A stretch of 64,000 nucleotides of DNA, from positions 1 to 64,000 of the forward strand of contig LGRX02027144.1 in assembly GCA_001247695.2 (NCBI GenBank), given 5' to 3'. Shown here piece after piece: positions 1 to 10,976 of this stretch (positions are counted from its first letter, which is position 1; each line of letters opens with the position of its first letter). A program made the position numbers and the translations under genes. Under the pieces are notes generated by a model. It saw only the letters and a list, made by a program, of their open reading frames with translations. It ran no database searches and had not been told where the DNA came from. Source of the DNA: Cymbomonas tetramitiformis. Its lineage: Eukaryota > Chlorophyta > Pyramimonadophyceae > Pyramimonadales > Pyramimonadaceae.

Positions 1-350
1 AGGCAGCAGGGGAGGCGATCGCGGCAGCAGGAGGGGAGGCTGCACAAAAGCCAGCACAGCAGGCAGCAGGGGAGGCGCATGCGGCAGCAGGAGGAGAGGC
101 TGCACAGGTGCCAGCACCTGTGCAGGCAGCAGGGGAGGCGCATGCGGCAGCAGGAGGGGAGGCTGCACAGAAGCCAGCACAGCAGGCAGCAGGGGAGGCG
201 CTCGCGGCAGCAGGAGGGGAGGCTGCACAGGAGCCAGCACCTGTGCAGGCAGCAGGGGAGGCGCATGCGGCAGCAGGAGGGGAGGCTGCACAGAAGCCAG
301 CACAGCAGGCAGCAGGGGAGGCGATCGCGGCAGCAGGAGGGGAGGCTGCA
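1..350 (+). repeat. In-frame tandem 60/63 bp coding repeat (AAGEA-AAAGGEAAQ)
   Basis: About six units of alternating 60 and 63 bp encode AAGEAxAAAGGEAAQ followed by KPAQQ or xPAPVQ. All lengths are multiples of three, so unit gain or loss keeps the frame. The array ends at an irregular junction where a CTGCA duplication shifts the frame. Confidence 0.85.
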
Positions 351-2910
351 CTGCACAGGTGCCAGCAGGGGAGGCGAAGGAGGCAGGATCTGCAGAGGAG
401 CCTGGGGGGCAGGATCCTGCTTCGAGGGTACAGCCTTCCCTGCTGTACCCTCCTGATTGGCAAGCGCAGCTGGAAACAGCCGGCTATTTCGTCGCTTATA
501 TGCAAGATGAAGCGGACCTGGACAGCCTGGACAGCCTGCACAAGGAGTTTCACAAAGGGTACCCGACGAACAAAGTGAAGCAGAACTTCATGAAGTGCTA
601 TGAGAAAGGGGTGAAGGTTCACTCGACACCGGACGATCACCGGTTCATTGTCGACGTGGAGGAGAAGACAGGGTTGATGAATCGGTTGGAGGCGTTGGGG
701 GGGGATGTGCTGGGAAAGCTGGGGGAGGTGGATAGCAGGGACCTAGAAATGCGCTCTGGAATTATGGCACGGACATGCCTTATGACGCACGGCGGAGCGG
801 AGCGGCAAGGGAGGCACTACGACGAGGGGGAGTACGGAGTGCTCACGGTGTACACGGAGGAGTATCAGTTTGTGGTGTACCCTGGGTCGCACAAGGTGAA
901 GGTGGGGGAATCCCATGAGGGCACGGGGGGTTGGCGGGGGTAACACTCTTCTTGAATGCGAGGAGTGTGGTGGTGTTTCATGGGAGGTTGGTGCATTGCG
1001 GGGCGGAGTTCAAGCACACGGGGTGGCCGCGCTGGTCCGTACACTTTTACATCGACTTGGTGGGAGCGAACCCGCCGGAGAACGTGACGTTTCCGGTACA
1101 GGCCTTGTCCGGTCCGCTCTCGCGGATACAGGCCGTGGACTCACGACAGCTGCTGCCTAATCCGCCGATGACAAAATATTATTTTAGAGCTTTGTATGAG
1201 GAGATGAACTACTGCGTGGCGATAAATTGTAATTCTCCCACGATCGCCTGGACCCTCCACGAGAAGGTGAGCCTGCGGAATAGTCTTCGGGGGGATATGG
1301 CGTTTGGGAGGGTGGTGACGCACGAGAAGCACCCGAGCAAGTGCTGGATTGCGGGCCCCGCGGTGAAACCTGGGAAACCGCAGAACGGGGTGGGTTGCTG
1401 GGTGTATGGGCCGTGGAGTCTGGAGGGGGCGGAGTCAGGAGAGCGTCGTTTGGTGCTGTTCCGAGTGAGCAGCCTCACGGCTAAAGGCGAGAAAAGGGTG
1501 CAAAGTATGATCGCGGAGGAGGCAAGGAAGGAGGCTGCTGATCTTCTGCTGGAAGCCTGCAAGTGCTTTCAGGAGGCGCACAAGGCGGGCACTTTTGAGC
1601 AGGTCGCCAGCTTCAATCGCCACTGGAAGAAAGAAGAAGACTTTCTGGCTGGTGAGCTGAAGCCGGTGTATGGGGGGCCAGCGGATGCTGTCCCGAAAAC
1701 GGGTGCATCGGCGGAGGCCAAGAAGTCGGCCAGAAAGCGGGAGGAGGTGGCGAGGCAGCAGGCGGCGGCGAAGGAGGCAGCCACACAGAAGGCTGCAGCG
1801 AGGAAGAAAGCAGCAGCGGAGGCAGCCAAGGTTGCAGCGAAGAAGGCAGAGCAGCAGGCGAAGGCAAAGGCAGCAGCGGAGGCAAAGGCAGCAGCGGCGG
1901 CTGCTCAGAAGGCAACAGCAGCTGCTGCTGAGAAGGCAGCGAAGGAGGCAGCAGCTGCTGCTGCTGCTCAGAAGGCAGGGAAGAAGGCAAAGGCAGGGAA
2001 GGTGGCAGGGACGAAGAGGAGTGCGGATGAGGCAGCAGCAACTATCACGAGAACCAGATCCAAGAGGCAGGTTGGTCCCCGTGCGGTTCCGGTGGGGTCG
2101 CAAGAGACCTTGCCAACACCCATTGCTACTGCTACGGAGGAGGCAGGGTGGGAGGAGGATATGTTTTCTCCGTTGGAGCCCCTGAATCTGTGGCAAGGCA
2201 CGCCATCGGAGGAAACCAGGTCGGTGGACGGGGTGAGCGTCGGCAGGGAGGAGGGGGCGGCAGGCCTGATGGAACTGGTGTCACAGGCGGAGGACGTGAC
2301 AGCAAGTCAGGAAATACTGCGGGAGATCGCTGACGTGAAAGCAAAGCTGCAACTTGCTAAACTGAAGCGAGAGTTGGCAGAGCTAGAAACACAGCCTGAA
2401 CCCGAACCACCTGTCGTCGCCCATGCGAAACCCGCCGAATCCGCGGCGACGATTGCTGCCGAATCCGCGCCGACGATTGCTGCCGAGACTGCGCCGCCGA
2501 TTGCTGCCGATACTGCGCCGCCGGTAGCGTCTGAGCCTCCCGTGGCTGGTATGGGCTTTGGCGTGGCTCCGATGCCGGCGGCGTGGTATCAGACTGGGAA
2601 CCCCTTTCTTTCTCAGGGACCGGCTGGCAACAACCCTCTGGTTCAGCTTGCGCAGTTGCAAGGATTGGGGCTTGGGCAGCAATATGCGAGCCCCTTTCTG
2701 GGGGGAAGCATGAACAGCCTGATGTTGCAGGCGCAACCGCACGGGGTGGAGCCAACCATGTCTGTCACCATGTCTGTGAACCAGGTGCAACTGTTGCGTG
2801 CTGCTATGCTGGGCGGCAACCAAGGAGGTGGCCAGCCTAATCTAAGCCATGCGAGCCTGAATTTTGATGAGTTTTGCAATGTGCTGGGGCCACGCTTTGG
2901 GCGGCGGTAG
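1..2910 (+). CDS. 3' part of a 2OG-Fe(II)-dioxygenase-like protein with repeat-rich N-terminus and Ala/Lys-rich tail; two frame breaks
   Basis: The gene enters from the left edge, so its start is outside the window. In order it encodes alternating 20/21-residue repeats (to about 345), a globular part (about 360-1500), a long Ala/Lys/Glu-rich helical stretch (about 1700-2040) and a Gly/Pro/Gln-rich C-terminus ending at the TAG near 2908. The globular part has HYDEG at about 817-831 and FHGRLVHCG at about 976-1002, with PGSH between. A HxD...H pair about 50-60 residues apart fits the metal site of a double-stranded beta-helix oxygenase; this is inference, and no closer family is recognised. The frame changes twice: near 345-355, where CTGCA is duplicated, and near 920-935, inside G-runs. 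Both flanks of the second break read as one domain, so a sequencing or assembly indel or a recent mutation is likely. The substrate is unknown. Confidence 0.6.
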
Positions 2911-3847
2911 GTAGGACATAATGTGTTTGTTACGTATTGTTAATGTTATTTTAGAGTATTGCTAGTGTTGGTGTGCTTTCATGCTTGCAATATTTATGCA
3001 CATGGTTGCATGCATGCATGGTGTGCTTTCATGCTTGCATTCATTCTTGCAATATATTGTGGCATGTTGATAACTTTTTACATGTTATAATTGCCGAACA
3101 CCACGGTTCGAACGTGCACACACTTGATTCCGATGTTATTATGAATAATTCCCTCTAGCACCCGCGCACTGAAAATGGCCTGTCCAGGCCCCAGAAACAG
3201 CCATTTTCGCCCCCGGCGAGCACCCAAATAAAAATTTCTCATTATTTCTTCGACAAAGTGTTTAGTGAGGGTCCCCAAAAGATCCCACGAACTTCAAACA
3301 CGCGATCCCGATCTTATATCCAATTCCTCTAGCACCCGCGCACTCAAAATGGCCTGTCCAGGCCCCAGAAACAGCCATTTTGGCCCCCGGCGAGCACCCA
3401 AATTAAAATTTCTCATCATTTCTTCCACTAAGTAGTTCGTGATGGTCCTTGAAAGGTCCCACGAACTTCAAACGCGTGATTTGGTCACCTAACTGAAATC
3501 CTCTAGCCCCCGCGCACGCAAAATGGCCCGCTCAGGCCCCAGAAACAGCCATTTTGGCCCCCGGCGAGCACCCAAAAAAAATATTCTCATCATTTCTTCC
3601 ACTAAGTTGCCCGTGATGGTCTTTGAAAGGTCCCACGAAGTTCAAACGCGCGATTTGGTCACCTAACTGAAATCCTCTAGCCCCCGCCCACTCAAAATGG
3701 CCCGAAAACAGCGTTTTTGCCCCCCGGCGAGCACCCCCAAAAAAAAAACCAAAAATTTTTCCTCACGGGGTCTTATTATTGCCCTTATAAGGCCTAGTAA
3801 CTCTCCAAACATCATAAAACCTCCATTTAGATCGATTATGCATTTTC
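2911..3847. repeat. Gene-free interval with four direct copies of a ~174 bp unit
   Basis: No supported gene. 2960-3060 holds short repeats of CATGCTTGCA and GCATGCATGCATGG. From 3153 a unit of about 174 bp is repeated, starting at about 3153, 3327, 3501 and 3674; the last copy is truncated. Each begins CTCTAGC(A/C)CCCGC, continues with AAAATGGCC and CCAGAAACAGCCATTTT, and includes CCCCGGCGAGCACCC. Confidence 0.85.
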
Positions 3848-4108
3848 TTGCCGAACTTTTTGCGACGGCTCCTTGGTGGGTATGCGAGAGCCAGGCCCGA
3901 AATCGGGCCCGAACTAATGCGGCGACCAGATTTTAGGCATTATGTCTTCATTCATAACGATGTCTGGTACACGACTCGACCAGATGTTTATGATGCAGCT
4001 ATACAAGATGCAGCATACGATAGAACGGCCGTGCCGGAGGGTCCCTTAGTTCCAACAGACAACATGATGGACGAGGACGAAGACGACGACGTGCCGGAGC
4101 TTGTTTAG
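3848..4108 (+). CDS. Small acidic protein, family copy A (86 aa)
   Basis: This short ORF ends in a run of Asp/Glu. Its C-terminal half (AIQDAAYDRTAVPEG-PLVPTD) closely matches the C-terminal half of the 4389-4616 ORF, and the DNA matches a remnant at 4640-4752. The N-terminal part has no counterpart in copy B, so the true start or exon structure may differ. The function is unknown. Shared protein sequence across diverged DNA is the only evidence that it codes. Confidence 0.3.
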   Translation: MPNFLRRLLGGYARARPEIGPELMRRPDFRHYVFIHNDVWYTTRPDVYDAAIQDAAYDRTAVPEGPLVPTDNMMDEDEDDDVPELV

Positions 4109-4263
4109 TGCAATGTAAATGATGCGAAAGACTTAATTCGAAATTGCTTGCTTAGAAGACTCACAGACAAATAAACATTTGAAAATTTATAATGATTGTG
4201 TACATGAATCTAGCTTGTGTGAAAGTGCTAACCTTATCCAAGCATGCCACAACCTTATCCATG

Positions 4264-4322
4264 CCAATCCTATCTTAGCCAATCTTGTTCTTGTACATGC
4301 TCGACGGAGCGCCATATAAAGG
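4264..4322 (+). promoter_or_regulatory. Promoter: paired CCAAT boxes plus TATAAAGG
   Basis: Two CCAAT motifs about 15 bp apart (GCCAATC...TTAGCCAATC) are followed by TATAAAGG at 4315-4322, 67 bp before the ATG at 4389. The same CCAAT pair recurs upstream of the 5126 gene (4941-4960) and, degenerate, near 4827-4850. Confidence 0.6.
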
Positions 4323-4388
4323 CTTGCTTTCGAGACAATCACTTTCATTTCTCAAGTTTGCTCCCAATCGACCCATGTTCAAAGAAGA

Positions 4389-4616
4389 ATGGCTACTCGA
4401 CTTGACAAAAAGCACATCCTATTTCATTTGATTCTCCCCTTCATTCGGGTCAGGTACAACCGGCGAACGCAGGAATTCTGGAGAGACAGACTAGTCGGGC
4501 CGCCCGAACGAGTGTCGCCAATAGCGCTTAGGCTATTAGCTATTCAAGATGCAGCAAACGATATGACTGACGTGCCGGAGGATCCCTTAGTTCCAACCGA
4601 CGACGACATGCCGTAG
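4389..4616 (+). CDS. Small unknown protein, family copy B (75 aa)
   Basis: The ORF begins with ATG at 4389, just downstream of a TATA box, and ends in DDDMP. Its N-terminus (MA...HILFHLILPFIR) resembles that of the larger protein at 5126 (MA...HCVLFEIVLPYIR), so the two look like paralogues. Its C-terminus resembles that of copy A. It is probably a shortened member of the family. No known domain is recognised, and the function is unknown. Confidence 0.45.
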   Translation: MATRLDKKHILFHLILPFIRVRYNRRTQEFWRDRLVGPPERVSPIALRLLAIQDAANDMTDVPEDPLVPTDDDMP

Positions 4617-4639
4617 CTTCTACCATCTCCGTGACGAGT

Positions 4640-4752
4640 ACGCGAATCGAGCCAAGTCCGAAATAATCGGGCCCGAACGAGTGCGGCCAATACTTAGGCT
4701 ACATAGGCTATTAGCTATTCAAGATGCAGCATACGATATGACGGACGTGCCT
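4640..4752 (+). pseudogene. Remnant of the small acidic-protein family
   Basis: The DNA resembles copies A and B (CGGGCCCGAACGAGTGCGGC; ATTCAAGATGCAGCATACGA) but has no continuous frame. It reads as a decayed third copy between copy B and the 5126 gene. Confidence 0.5.
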
Positions 4753-4940
4753 AGAATAAACCATTGAAAATTTCTAATGATATTGTGTACATGAATCTAG
4801 CTTGTGTAAAATTGCTAACCTTATCCACGACAATCTTATCTTAGCCAATCGTGTGCTCTTGATAGTATGTATCTTGTAATATCATAAGTAATTTGTACAT
4901 GAATCTAGCAAATCTTATCCATGCCACAACCTTATCTACG

Positions 4941-5050
4941 CCAATCTTATCTTAGCCAATCGTGTGCGTGTTGCTTGATGCATCCTATTGGTTTGCGGCA
5001 CAGACTCGCCTTGATTGAGAGACCCATGCCCTCCTTGGCAATATTTAAAT
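4941..5050 (+). promoter_or_regulatory. Promoter: paired CCAAT boxes and TATTTAAAT
   Basis: CCAAT at 4941-4945 and 4956-4960 precedes ATATTTAAAT at 5041-5050, 76 bp before the ATG at 5126. The arrangement matches the promoter of copy B. Confidence 0.5.
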
Positions 5051-5125
5051 CGCTTGAGGCCTTTAGGAGGATCATTTTCCATTCCTTCCTGGAAGGCACA
5101 CCGCTTCATCTTTGCATCATCAAGA

Positions 5126-5722
5126 ATGGCGGATACCCATTGCGTCCTGTTTGAGATTGTTCTTCCTTACATTCGGGAAATGCGTCAATTGCGTGAGGAA
5201 TACTTTGTGCAAGCATGGGTCGAAGAACGTTTCTTGTGGGAGTTGGAAGAACAAGTTTTGACGGTTTCGGGCATGTTTGGTGATGTTTGGATGCCTGTAA
5301 TTTTGGCTCGCTATTTCTATGAATTAAGTGATCTGCTCGAAGTCGATTGGGGGGATGTTCATGATGATGATTTCTTGCAGATATTCCCTATCTCCAACTT
5401 TCAACCCCCACATTACGATGATGAAGGGTTCGATTGGCAAGGAGCTGGCATGTCAAACAACTTCAGATTCCGGCTAGACTACATCGATTTCGACGACTTC
5501 GAAAGGCGATGGCTTAATGAATATCATTGGGCGTGGTACAACGGCTTTTACAACGAGCATGCAGATCCTCAATGGATCTACCCGTCGCGTTACGAGTTGT
5601 CTGGGAGGCCTGCTTGCAGTCGATGCCGACGCATTGATATGGATCTTACCCGTATTGGCGACGAGTACATCTGCACTGACCTTGCCGACTGCCGGCGGAA
5701 TACTCGTCTTGATTTGAATTGA
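5126..5722 (+). CDS. Unknown acidic, aromatic-rich protein with C-terminal CxxC...C zinc-binding-like tail (198 aa)
   Basis: The ATG at 5126 was chosen over upstream ATGs because it follows the TATA-like box and aligns with the start of paralogue copy B. The protein is rich in Asp, Glu, Trp, Tyr and Phe, with a DDDF/DDEGF acidic middle. It ends with CSRC, then CTDLADC about 15 residues later, a possible zinc-binding knuckle. It has no signal peptide or membrane segment. Its 3' end is shared with two downstream tandem repeat copies (to 6300), so the array probably formed from the end of this gene. I do not recognise the family. Intact length and promoter context make it the best-supported member. 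Confidence 0.55.
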   Translation: MADTHCVLFEIVLPYIREMRQLREEYFVQAWVEERFLWELEEQVLTVSGMFGDVWMPVILARYFYELSDLLEVDWGDVHDDDFLQIFPISNFQPPHYDDEGFDWQGAGMSNNFRFRLDYIDFDDFERRWLNEYHWAWYNGFYNEHADPQWIYPSRYELSGRPACSRCRRIDMDLTRIGDEYICTDLADCRRNTRLDLN

Positions 5723-6300
5723 TGGTCGAATCTCAATCGGTGGCTTTAGCCACCACCCATATATTCTAGAAAACAATTCTTCTCGATGCGGGCAGCAAAA
5801 AAATCATAAGACCATTTGCATGCGAACATAACAACCATGATTTAAAGGTATTGTTGTCAATAGAATTCATGATAATGACATGGATCTTACCCGTATTATT
5901 TGGGGACGAGTACATCTGCACCGACCTTGTCGACTGCCGGCGGAATACTTGTCTTGATTTGAATTGATGGTCGAATCTCAATCGGTGGCTTTAGCCACCA
6001 CCCATCTATTCTAGAAAACAATTCTTCTCGATGCGGGCAGCAAAAAAATCATAAGGCCATTTGCATGCGAACATAACAAATATGATTTAAAGGTATTGTC
6101 AATAGAAATCATGATAATGATATGGATCTTACCCGTATTATTTGGGGACGAGTACATCTGCACCGACCTTGTCGACTGCCGGTGGAATACTCGTCTTGAT
6201 TTGAATCGGATGGTCGAATCTCAATTCTTCTCGATGCGAACGGCTAAAATTCACAATATCAATTGAATGCTAACATAACAAATATGATTTAAAAGGTATT
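5636..6300 (+). repeat. Three ~240 bp tandem copies of the 3' end of the 5126 gene
   Basis: The terminal coding segment (ATGGATCTTACCCGTATT, GAGTACATCTGCAC) and the 3' flank recur at about 5879 and 6120. The extra copies differ from the gene by an inserted ATTTG and substitutions and do not encode a complete protein. Confidence 0.8.
5739..5754 (+). terminator. 3' hairpin GGTGGC-TTTA-GCCACC
   Basis: A perfect 6 bp stem with a 4 nt TTTA loop lies 17 bp after the stop codon of the 5126 gene. It is repeated exactly at 5984-5999. The 6-stem/4-loop geometry resembles animal and algal histone mRNA 3' hairpins, but the stem sequence does not match the histone consensus. Its role is inference. Confidence 0.35.
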
Positions 6301-6346
6301 ATGAATAAATTCCACCAATGAATGAATACAAACAACCTACGAAAAT

Positions 6347-6430
6347 CCACGTGGCATCGTTCGTTTGGGCAATATAATGACGTGGCAACCCGAATTGTGC
6401 CACGTGGCGAGGCTTTATCGTCTATAAAAG
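6347..6430 (+). promoter_or_regulatory. Stress-type promoter: two CCACGTGGC boxes, TGACGTGG and TATAAAAG
   Basis: CCACGTGGC occurs at 6347-6355 and 6400-6408, TGACGTGG at 6378-6385 and TATAAAAG at 6423-6430, with a CCAAT at 6315. ACGT-core boxes of this kind bind bZIP factors in plants. Transcription would run rightward, but no convincing protein follows, so the product may be non-coding, short-exoned or lost. Confidence 0.45.
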
Positions 6431-6545
6431 CAGTAGAGAAGCAAAAAAACGTCGTTTAAAATTAGGTTCGCAGATTCAAAAATGACTAATTGTTTGTTAG
6501 TAACGTACACAGAAGACACACGCTGCGAAGAGGCACTCAACGGGT

Positions 6546-7390
6546 AACGCGGTAACCTCACACACTTAAGGTCACCGACTCGGGAACCCGACATACGCAC
6601 GTCGATCGAAGACCGCCGTGCGCTTCTCGAGCCGCTTTTCGGTAAAATCCGGTAACCGGTAACCTCGCACACTTAAGGTTACCGAATCTGTAACCCGACG
6701 TACGCACGTCGATCGAAGACAACCGTGCCCCTCAGGCGCTCTTGTTTTTGGCATTGGGGCCCCTTTGGACCTGAAGATTCCTTTCATCGGATTTTCCCGA
6801 GGGTCCGACGTGCTCGAGCCACTTTCGGTAAAATCCGGTAACCGGTAACCTCGCACACTTAAGGTTACCGACTCGGTAACCCGATGTACGCACATTTTGG
6901 AGAGAACCGTAACCAAGTGTCACCACTGTCACACTGCACTCACAGATTACTGTACTGACTACTCCGTATACGGGAGTACACTCGTTGTCACAGTTTGCCA
7001 CAACATAATGTGGCTTAGCTTATTTTTCTCCATGTATGCACAGCTTTAGCATTTGAACTTTTTCAAGCATATTTCATACCCACTGTGCATACTCTCTTAC
7101 TCTGGCAGCACGTCGGTCGAAGACTGTCATGCTTATAAACCGTCGATCACGAATACGATGCCTTGTTGGGATATCGAAGCGAGCCGAGCCCGACCGTTAT
7201 CGAACCTTGTTTCTGAGTACAGGGCCCCCTCTTGACCTGACGATCGTTTCCTTTCATCGGATTTTCTCAAGGGTCCGACGTGCGTGCTCGAGCCACTTTC
7301 GGTAAAATCCGGTAACCGGTAACCTCACGCACTTAAGGTTACCGACTCGGTGACCCGACATACTCACGTCGATCGAAAGCCGCCGTGCTT
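6546..7390. repeat. Dispersed GGTAACC-rich repeat, four copies
   Basis: A block containing GGTAAAATCCGGTAACCGGT, CACTTAAGGTTACCGACTC and CACGTCGATCGAAG(A/C) occurs near 6546, 6640, 6825 and 7300. The last two copies are preceded by ATCGGATTTTC(C/T)C and GGGTCCGACGTGC. The unit is palindrome-rich; no coding frame is supported. Confidence 0.75.
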
Positions 7391-9250
7391 CTCAGCAGTC
7401 GATCACTAATTGTGAGATGCCTCGTCGGAACACCGAAGCGCTCTCCGGAATTTATCGGAACTCTAGTAATCGGATATCGGTATTGATTGATAGGGGGGAG
7501 TACACATATCAATACCAAACATGATTTCCACAAATTTCACTACTTCACCCTGCCTTCACCCCCCCCTTCGCTTCCGCTCCCCTTACATTGTATGTACCCT
7601 ACATTGTATGGGCAAATGAAGTTTATATTCAGATTCTACGCTAAGAAATAGTTAAAGTATGTCAACATCCCCTCGCTCGACTCAAATTCAACGACTGTTA
7701 TGAGCCCCTTCCGCCGCACCTGCCCGAGATAGCCAAGTCCTCATTTCGCACCCCTCAGCCCCGCAGGGAAGCTGAGACTCCCCCACGCATTTGACCACCC
7801 AACCCGAGCGCAATCCACCCCCCACCTTATACATACAACTCGTACATGGCCTAATACATCTTAGGGAACCGATGGTACCCACCCTAACGAAGAACACGGC
7901 GCCGCTCAGCGCTGATTCCACAGGGTACTATCTTCCCCATCATATGATGGGGAAGGCATGATGCTTGATACCTTGGGCGACCCCCCCCTCGGAGCCCGCT
8001 GCAATTTGGGCAACGTAGCCGACTAGCTCAGGGATGCAACCGCAATCAATGTTCGCCCAACACTATATTCTATCATTCGCATGACATTATGGTCGAAATG
8101 TCGCGCCCTGAATTCGGCCCTATCAGCCCCCTTGAGTGCAGCCCAACCTTACAGGCGAGTTTCGATGCCAACCGACCCTTGGCGTTATCACAAGGTCAAA
8201 CACATATCCCAATGGATGCATAATTATTACCACCCATGACCTCATCTCGCCATTCTCACTCACCTCTTACCCAGCCGCCCCACGCTATCCCCCTACTCAG
8301 CGCTCAGCCTGAAACCATAGTCGTGGGAGATTGTCACGGATTTTCGAAATTGCGATTTCGCCCCTTCCTTCTCTCGAATCATGCAATGGACCCTAAATTT
8401 AGGTTCCACGCTAAAAAATACCACTACGTCCACCCCCCCCTCACTTGTTCTAGACCGTTATCAAAATTTTGAAGTCTAGGTGCGGCCTTGACACATGGCA
8501 CCCCAAGGGGGTCGAAATGACCAAGTTGGGAGTTTGGGTATTGCCCGCAAAAATCTCCAATGTATTGTAGTGATGTTAATATATATTTTACCTAATTTGA
8601 TGTTGATAGAAACGATGGCGAAGTCCATTTTGGCTCAATCAAATGCATTTGGTGTGCAGCACATGGACAACTAAGGGGGGTGACTGATTTATGACTTAGG
8701 GTTTGAGCGTATTGGCACCCAAAACGTGTGTGAAGCGTGCTTATTGGTAATATGTGAGTGCTAACATTATTATATATGTATGTACAAAAGCTTTAGGTAC
8801 AACAAAAAGTCCTAGGGGTGTTAAAACCTCAAATTGGATCACAGGTTATGTTATTCGTTAAACGCGTAAATCTTGCTATTATACCGAAAATAACCTATTC
8901 AAGCCTACCTCTACAACAAGTGCATATGTCACATACTATTTTCTATCCTTTGAAGCCTTTTAAACACAAGGCAGCCTGCTGCATCTTGGGATCGGTTATC
9001 CGACCGTTATTAAGCCTTACAGTGAACAGCAAGCAGGGTGCAACGGATGCTACATGACATGATTGTGCACTCGCAAGCGCCTCCCTCACACGCAGAGGGA
9101 GCGCAACACTAAATATACACGTTATGCAGGTGCTTATTTATTTATTTATTTACTAAGTGCTTCACTCGGGCATCTCTACGTATGTTGCCTACGGAACCGA
9201 CGGCGATGTCACCCCGTACGGTTGCCGTCGGTTCCGGCTATCCCCCCCCC
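7391..9250. other. Interval with no supported gene
   Basis: Read on both strands. Only short unsupported ORFs, C-runs (7559-7567, 7981-7989) and mixed-composition DNA are seen. No tRNA, rRNA or splice-consistent exon chain was found. Confidence 0.6.
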
Positions 9251-9253
9251 CTC

Positions 9254-9620
9254 AGGAACTGTTGGGATTTTAACCCAAGCTGAGCGGGGTTAGCCCCAAT
9301 ACTCAGGCTACAGTCCCGTAAAATAACACTCTGGTTTGGCGCACCTTCCCGAGCTCATCGTTCCCTGACTGCGTGCTGAATCCTGCAACACGCAGTCAGG
9401 GTTACACATACTTTCCCTATCGATATTGCAGCAAACGGGTTGGCGCTTTCCCTTCTATTATGGAGTTGCAGTCGGTCGCCACTCCTTCCACAAGCGGTTG
9501 ACTTTTCGCTCTTCACCTGTGGCACTTGCATCCCCGCTCCCCGCCCACGGCACTGTTGGGAATTCAACCCAAGCTGAGTGGGGTTCGCCCCAACACGCAA
9601 TCTGCAGCCCCAAATATACG
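9254..9620. repeat. Pair of related ~65 bp repeats
   Basis: ACTGTTGGGATTTTAACCCA...GCTGAGCGGGGTTAGCCCC at about 9257 recurs with changes as ACTGTTGGGAATTCAACCCA...GCTGAGTGGGGTTCGCCCC at about 9551. Both contain small self-complementary blocks. This may be an old dispersed repeat. Confidence 0.6.
9363..9401. other. Perfect 13 bp hairpin
   Basis: CCCTGACTGCGTG (9363-9375) pairs perfectly with CACGCAGTCAGGG (9389-9401) across a 13 nt loop. It lies between the two related repeats. No poly-T run or neighbouring gene identifies it as a terminator. Confidence 0.6.
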
Positions 9621-10626
9621 GTCAGACGCAAGGACGAAAACTGTGCAAAAATATGCATACACAAGGAAGCCTTTGGGTCAAGGAAGCCACACTAAGGTAA
9701 ATACATGAGCCCCGCAGGCTGCAGCGAGCTTGCTGCCCCCTCAGAACGATTTTCGCTGGGCCGAGGCTCATCTTTTCTAGCCTGCAAAAAGCGCATAGTA
9801 AAAGCTATCTTGATGAAAAAAACTCAGCTGCTCACCAGCCGAGACCATCCCGCGGAGAAAAATATTCCTTTATCATATTATCTGAGGAGTTTTTTTCGAA
9901 CTTGCCAGGCTCATCTGCAGACAATAAAGCACACACGAGTTAGAGGGGGGAGCAGGGGTGATTAAACCCGAGGACACACAGGTCCCGCTAGAGGAATCTC
10001 CTCTGGACGCGCTGCTCCCTATAGGGAAGACGAAAAACCCTTCCTGTGAGGTCGAAAAAGCTTGTCACAAAGTTTGACGTCAAGCGATGCAAGCTAGAGA
10101 ACACCATAACGGGTTGAGTGCATGAGCAGAAAATTGGGGCTTGCAGGATGAACCTGGAGCCACCTGCGAAAACGGTCAAGTTCTATGAACTGAGACCCAA
10201 ACTCAAAATTCGAAAACATAGAAACTTTTCGAAAGCAAGTGAATAAAAAATTGAGCGAAGCGTCCCAGATCTCTATGTTTTCGAATCTTAGAAAAACTGA
10301 ACAGCGTGAATAAAATAAACAGTCCGTGGACTTATATCCGGAAGCCCGGCTGACTACTATCAGGTCAAACTGTAGTCTGTGAGCTGCTCAGCGCTTGTTC
10401 AAACTCAAAAATGTTTTTCAACATCTTAAAAACACAATTTTGTTTGTCGGCTGCCTTGGTGTGCCACGTAGGACGACTGTGGGCGTCCGCGCTGGGGGTC
10501 TGCCAAGGTCCGTTTTAGGCGTGTCAATAACAATGCAAATGTCGGTAAAAGCGACGCGCCAACTTGGTCATTCGCGGGTATGACGGGGTGCCATGTGGAT
10601 ACCCTTTAATATCTTGCACTATTTCC

Positions 10627-10684
10627 TTTAGGGTTTAGGGTTCAGGAGTTTTCTTCGGTTTTAGCTTTTAGGTTTAGGGTTTAG
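10627..10684 (+). repeat. Interstitial telomere-like TTTAGGG motifs
   Basis: Two perfect TTTAGGG units (10627-10640), then TTCAGG, then TTTTAGGTTTAGGGTTTAG (10667-10684). TTTAGGG is the plant and common green-algal telomere repeat. A short internal tract suggests past end-repair or a telomere-box-like promoter element. Confidence 0.6.
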
Positions 10685-10976
10685 TTGGAGACTCCATTTC
10701 CACACGTAGCCTCCCCCTAGTCTGAGCTCTGCCTAAAGCCACAATCGTGAACGTCTGCGTGACCTCCCCCCCCCACCTTTTGGGGTTTCATTTCTTACGA
10801 CATTCTTAAACATGGAATGGTGATGTCGATCATATATTCGTAAATTAGGAATTCGGACCCGATTTGGATTTCGGGACGTTCGCACCGACATTTTTTGCCC
10901 ATGTTATATCATATTTATCGTGTCATCGTTCTGCTGTGAGGAGCGCGTCTGCCGCTGCCGTCTCCATGAGCTCCCG

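Larger units (their letters stand above)
4166..4925 (+). repeat. Segmental duplication carrying the small gene family
   Basis: The stretch after copy A (about 4170-4240, with TACATGAATCTAGCTTGTGT and GCTAACCTTATCC) recurs at about 4756-4825, roughly 585 bp downstream, and partly at 4890-4920. Each is followed by the CCAAT-containing promoter-like block. The family therefore appears to have spread by local tandem duplication of gene plus promoter. Confidence 0.7.

Noticed and set aside
1435..2196. Minus-strand Leu/Cys-rich and Ser/Pro-rich ORFs opposite the Ala/Lys tail
   Set aside because: These are complements of GCA/AAG-rich coding sequence on the plus strand.
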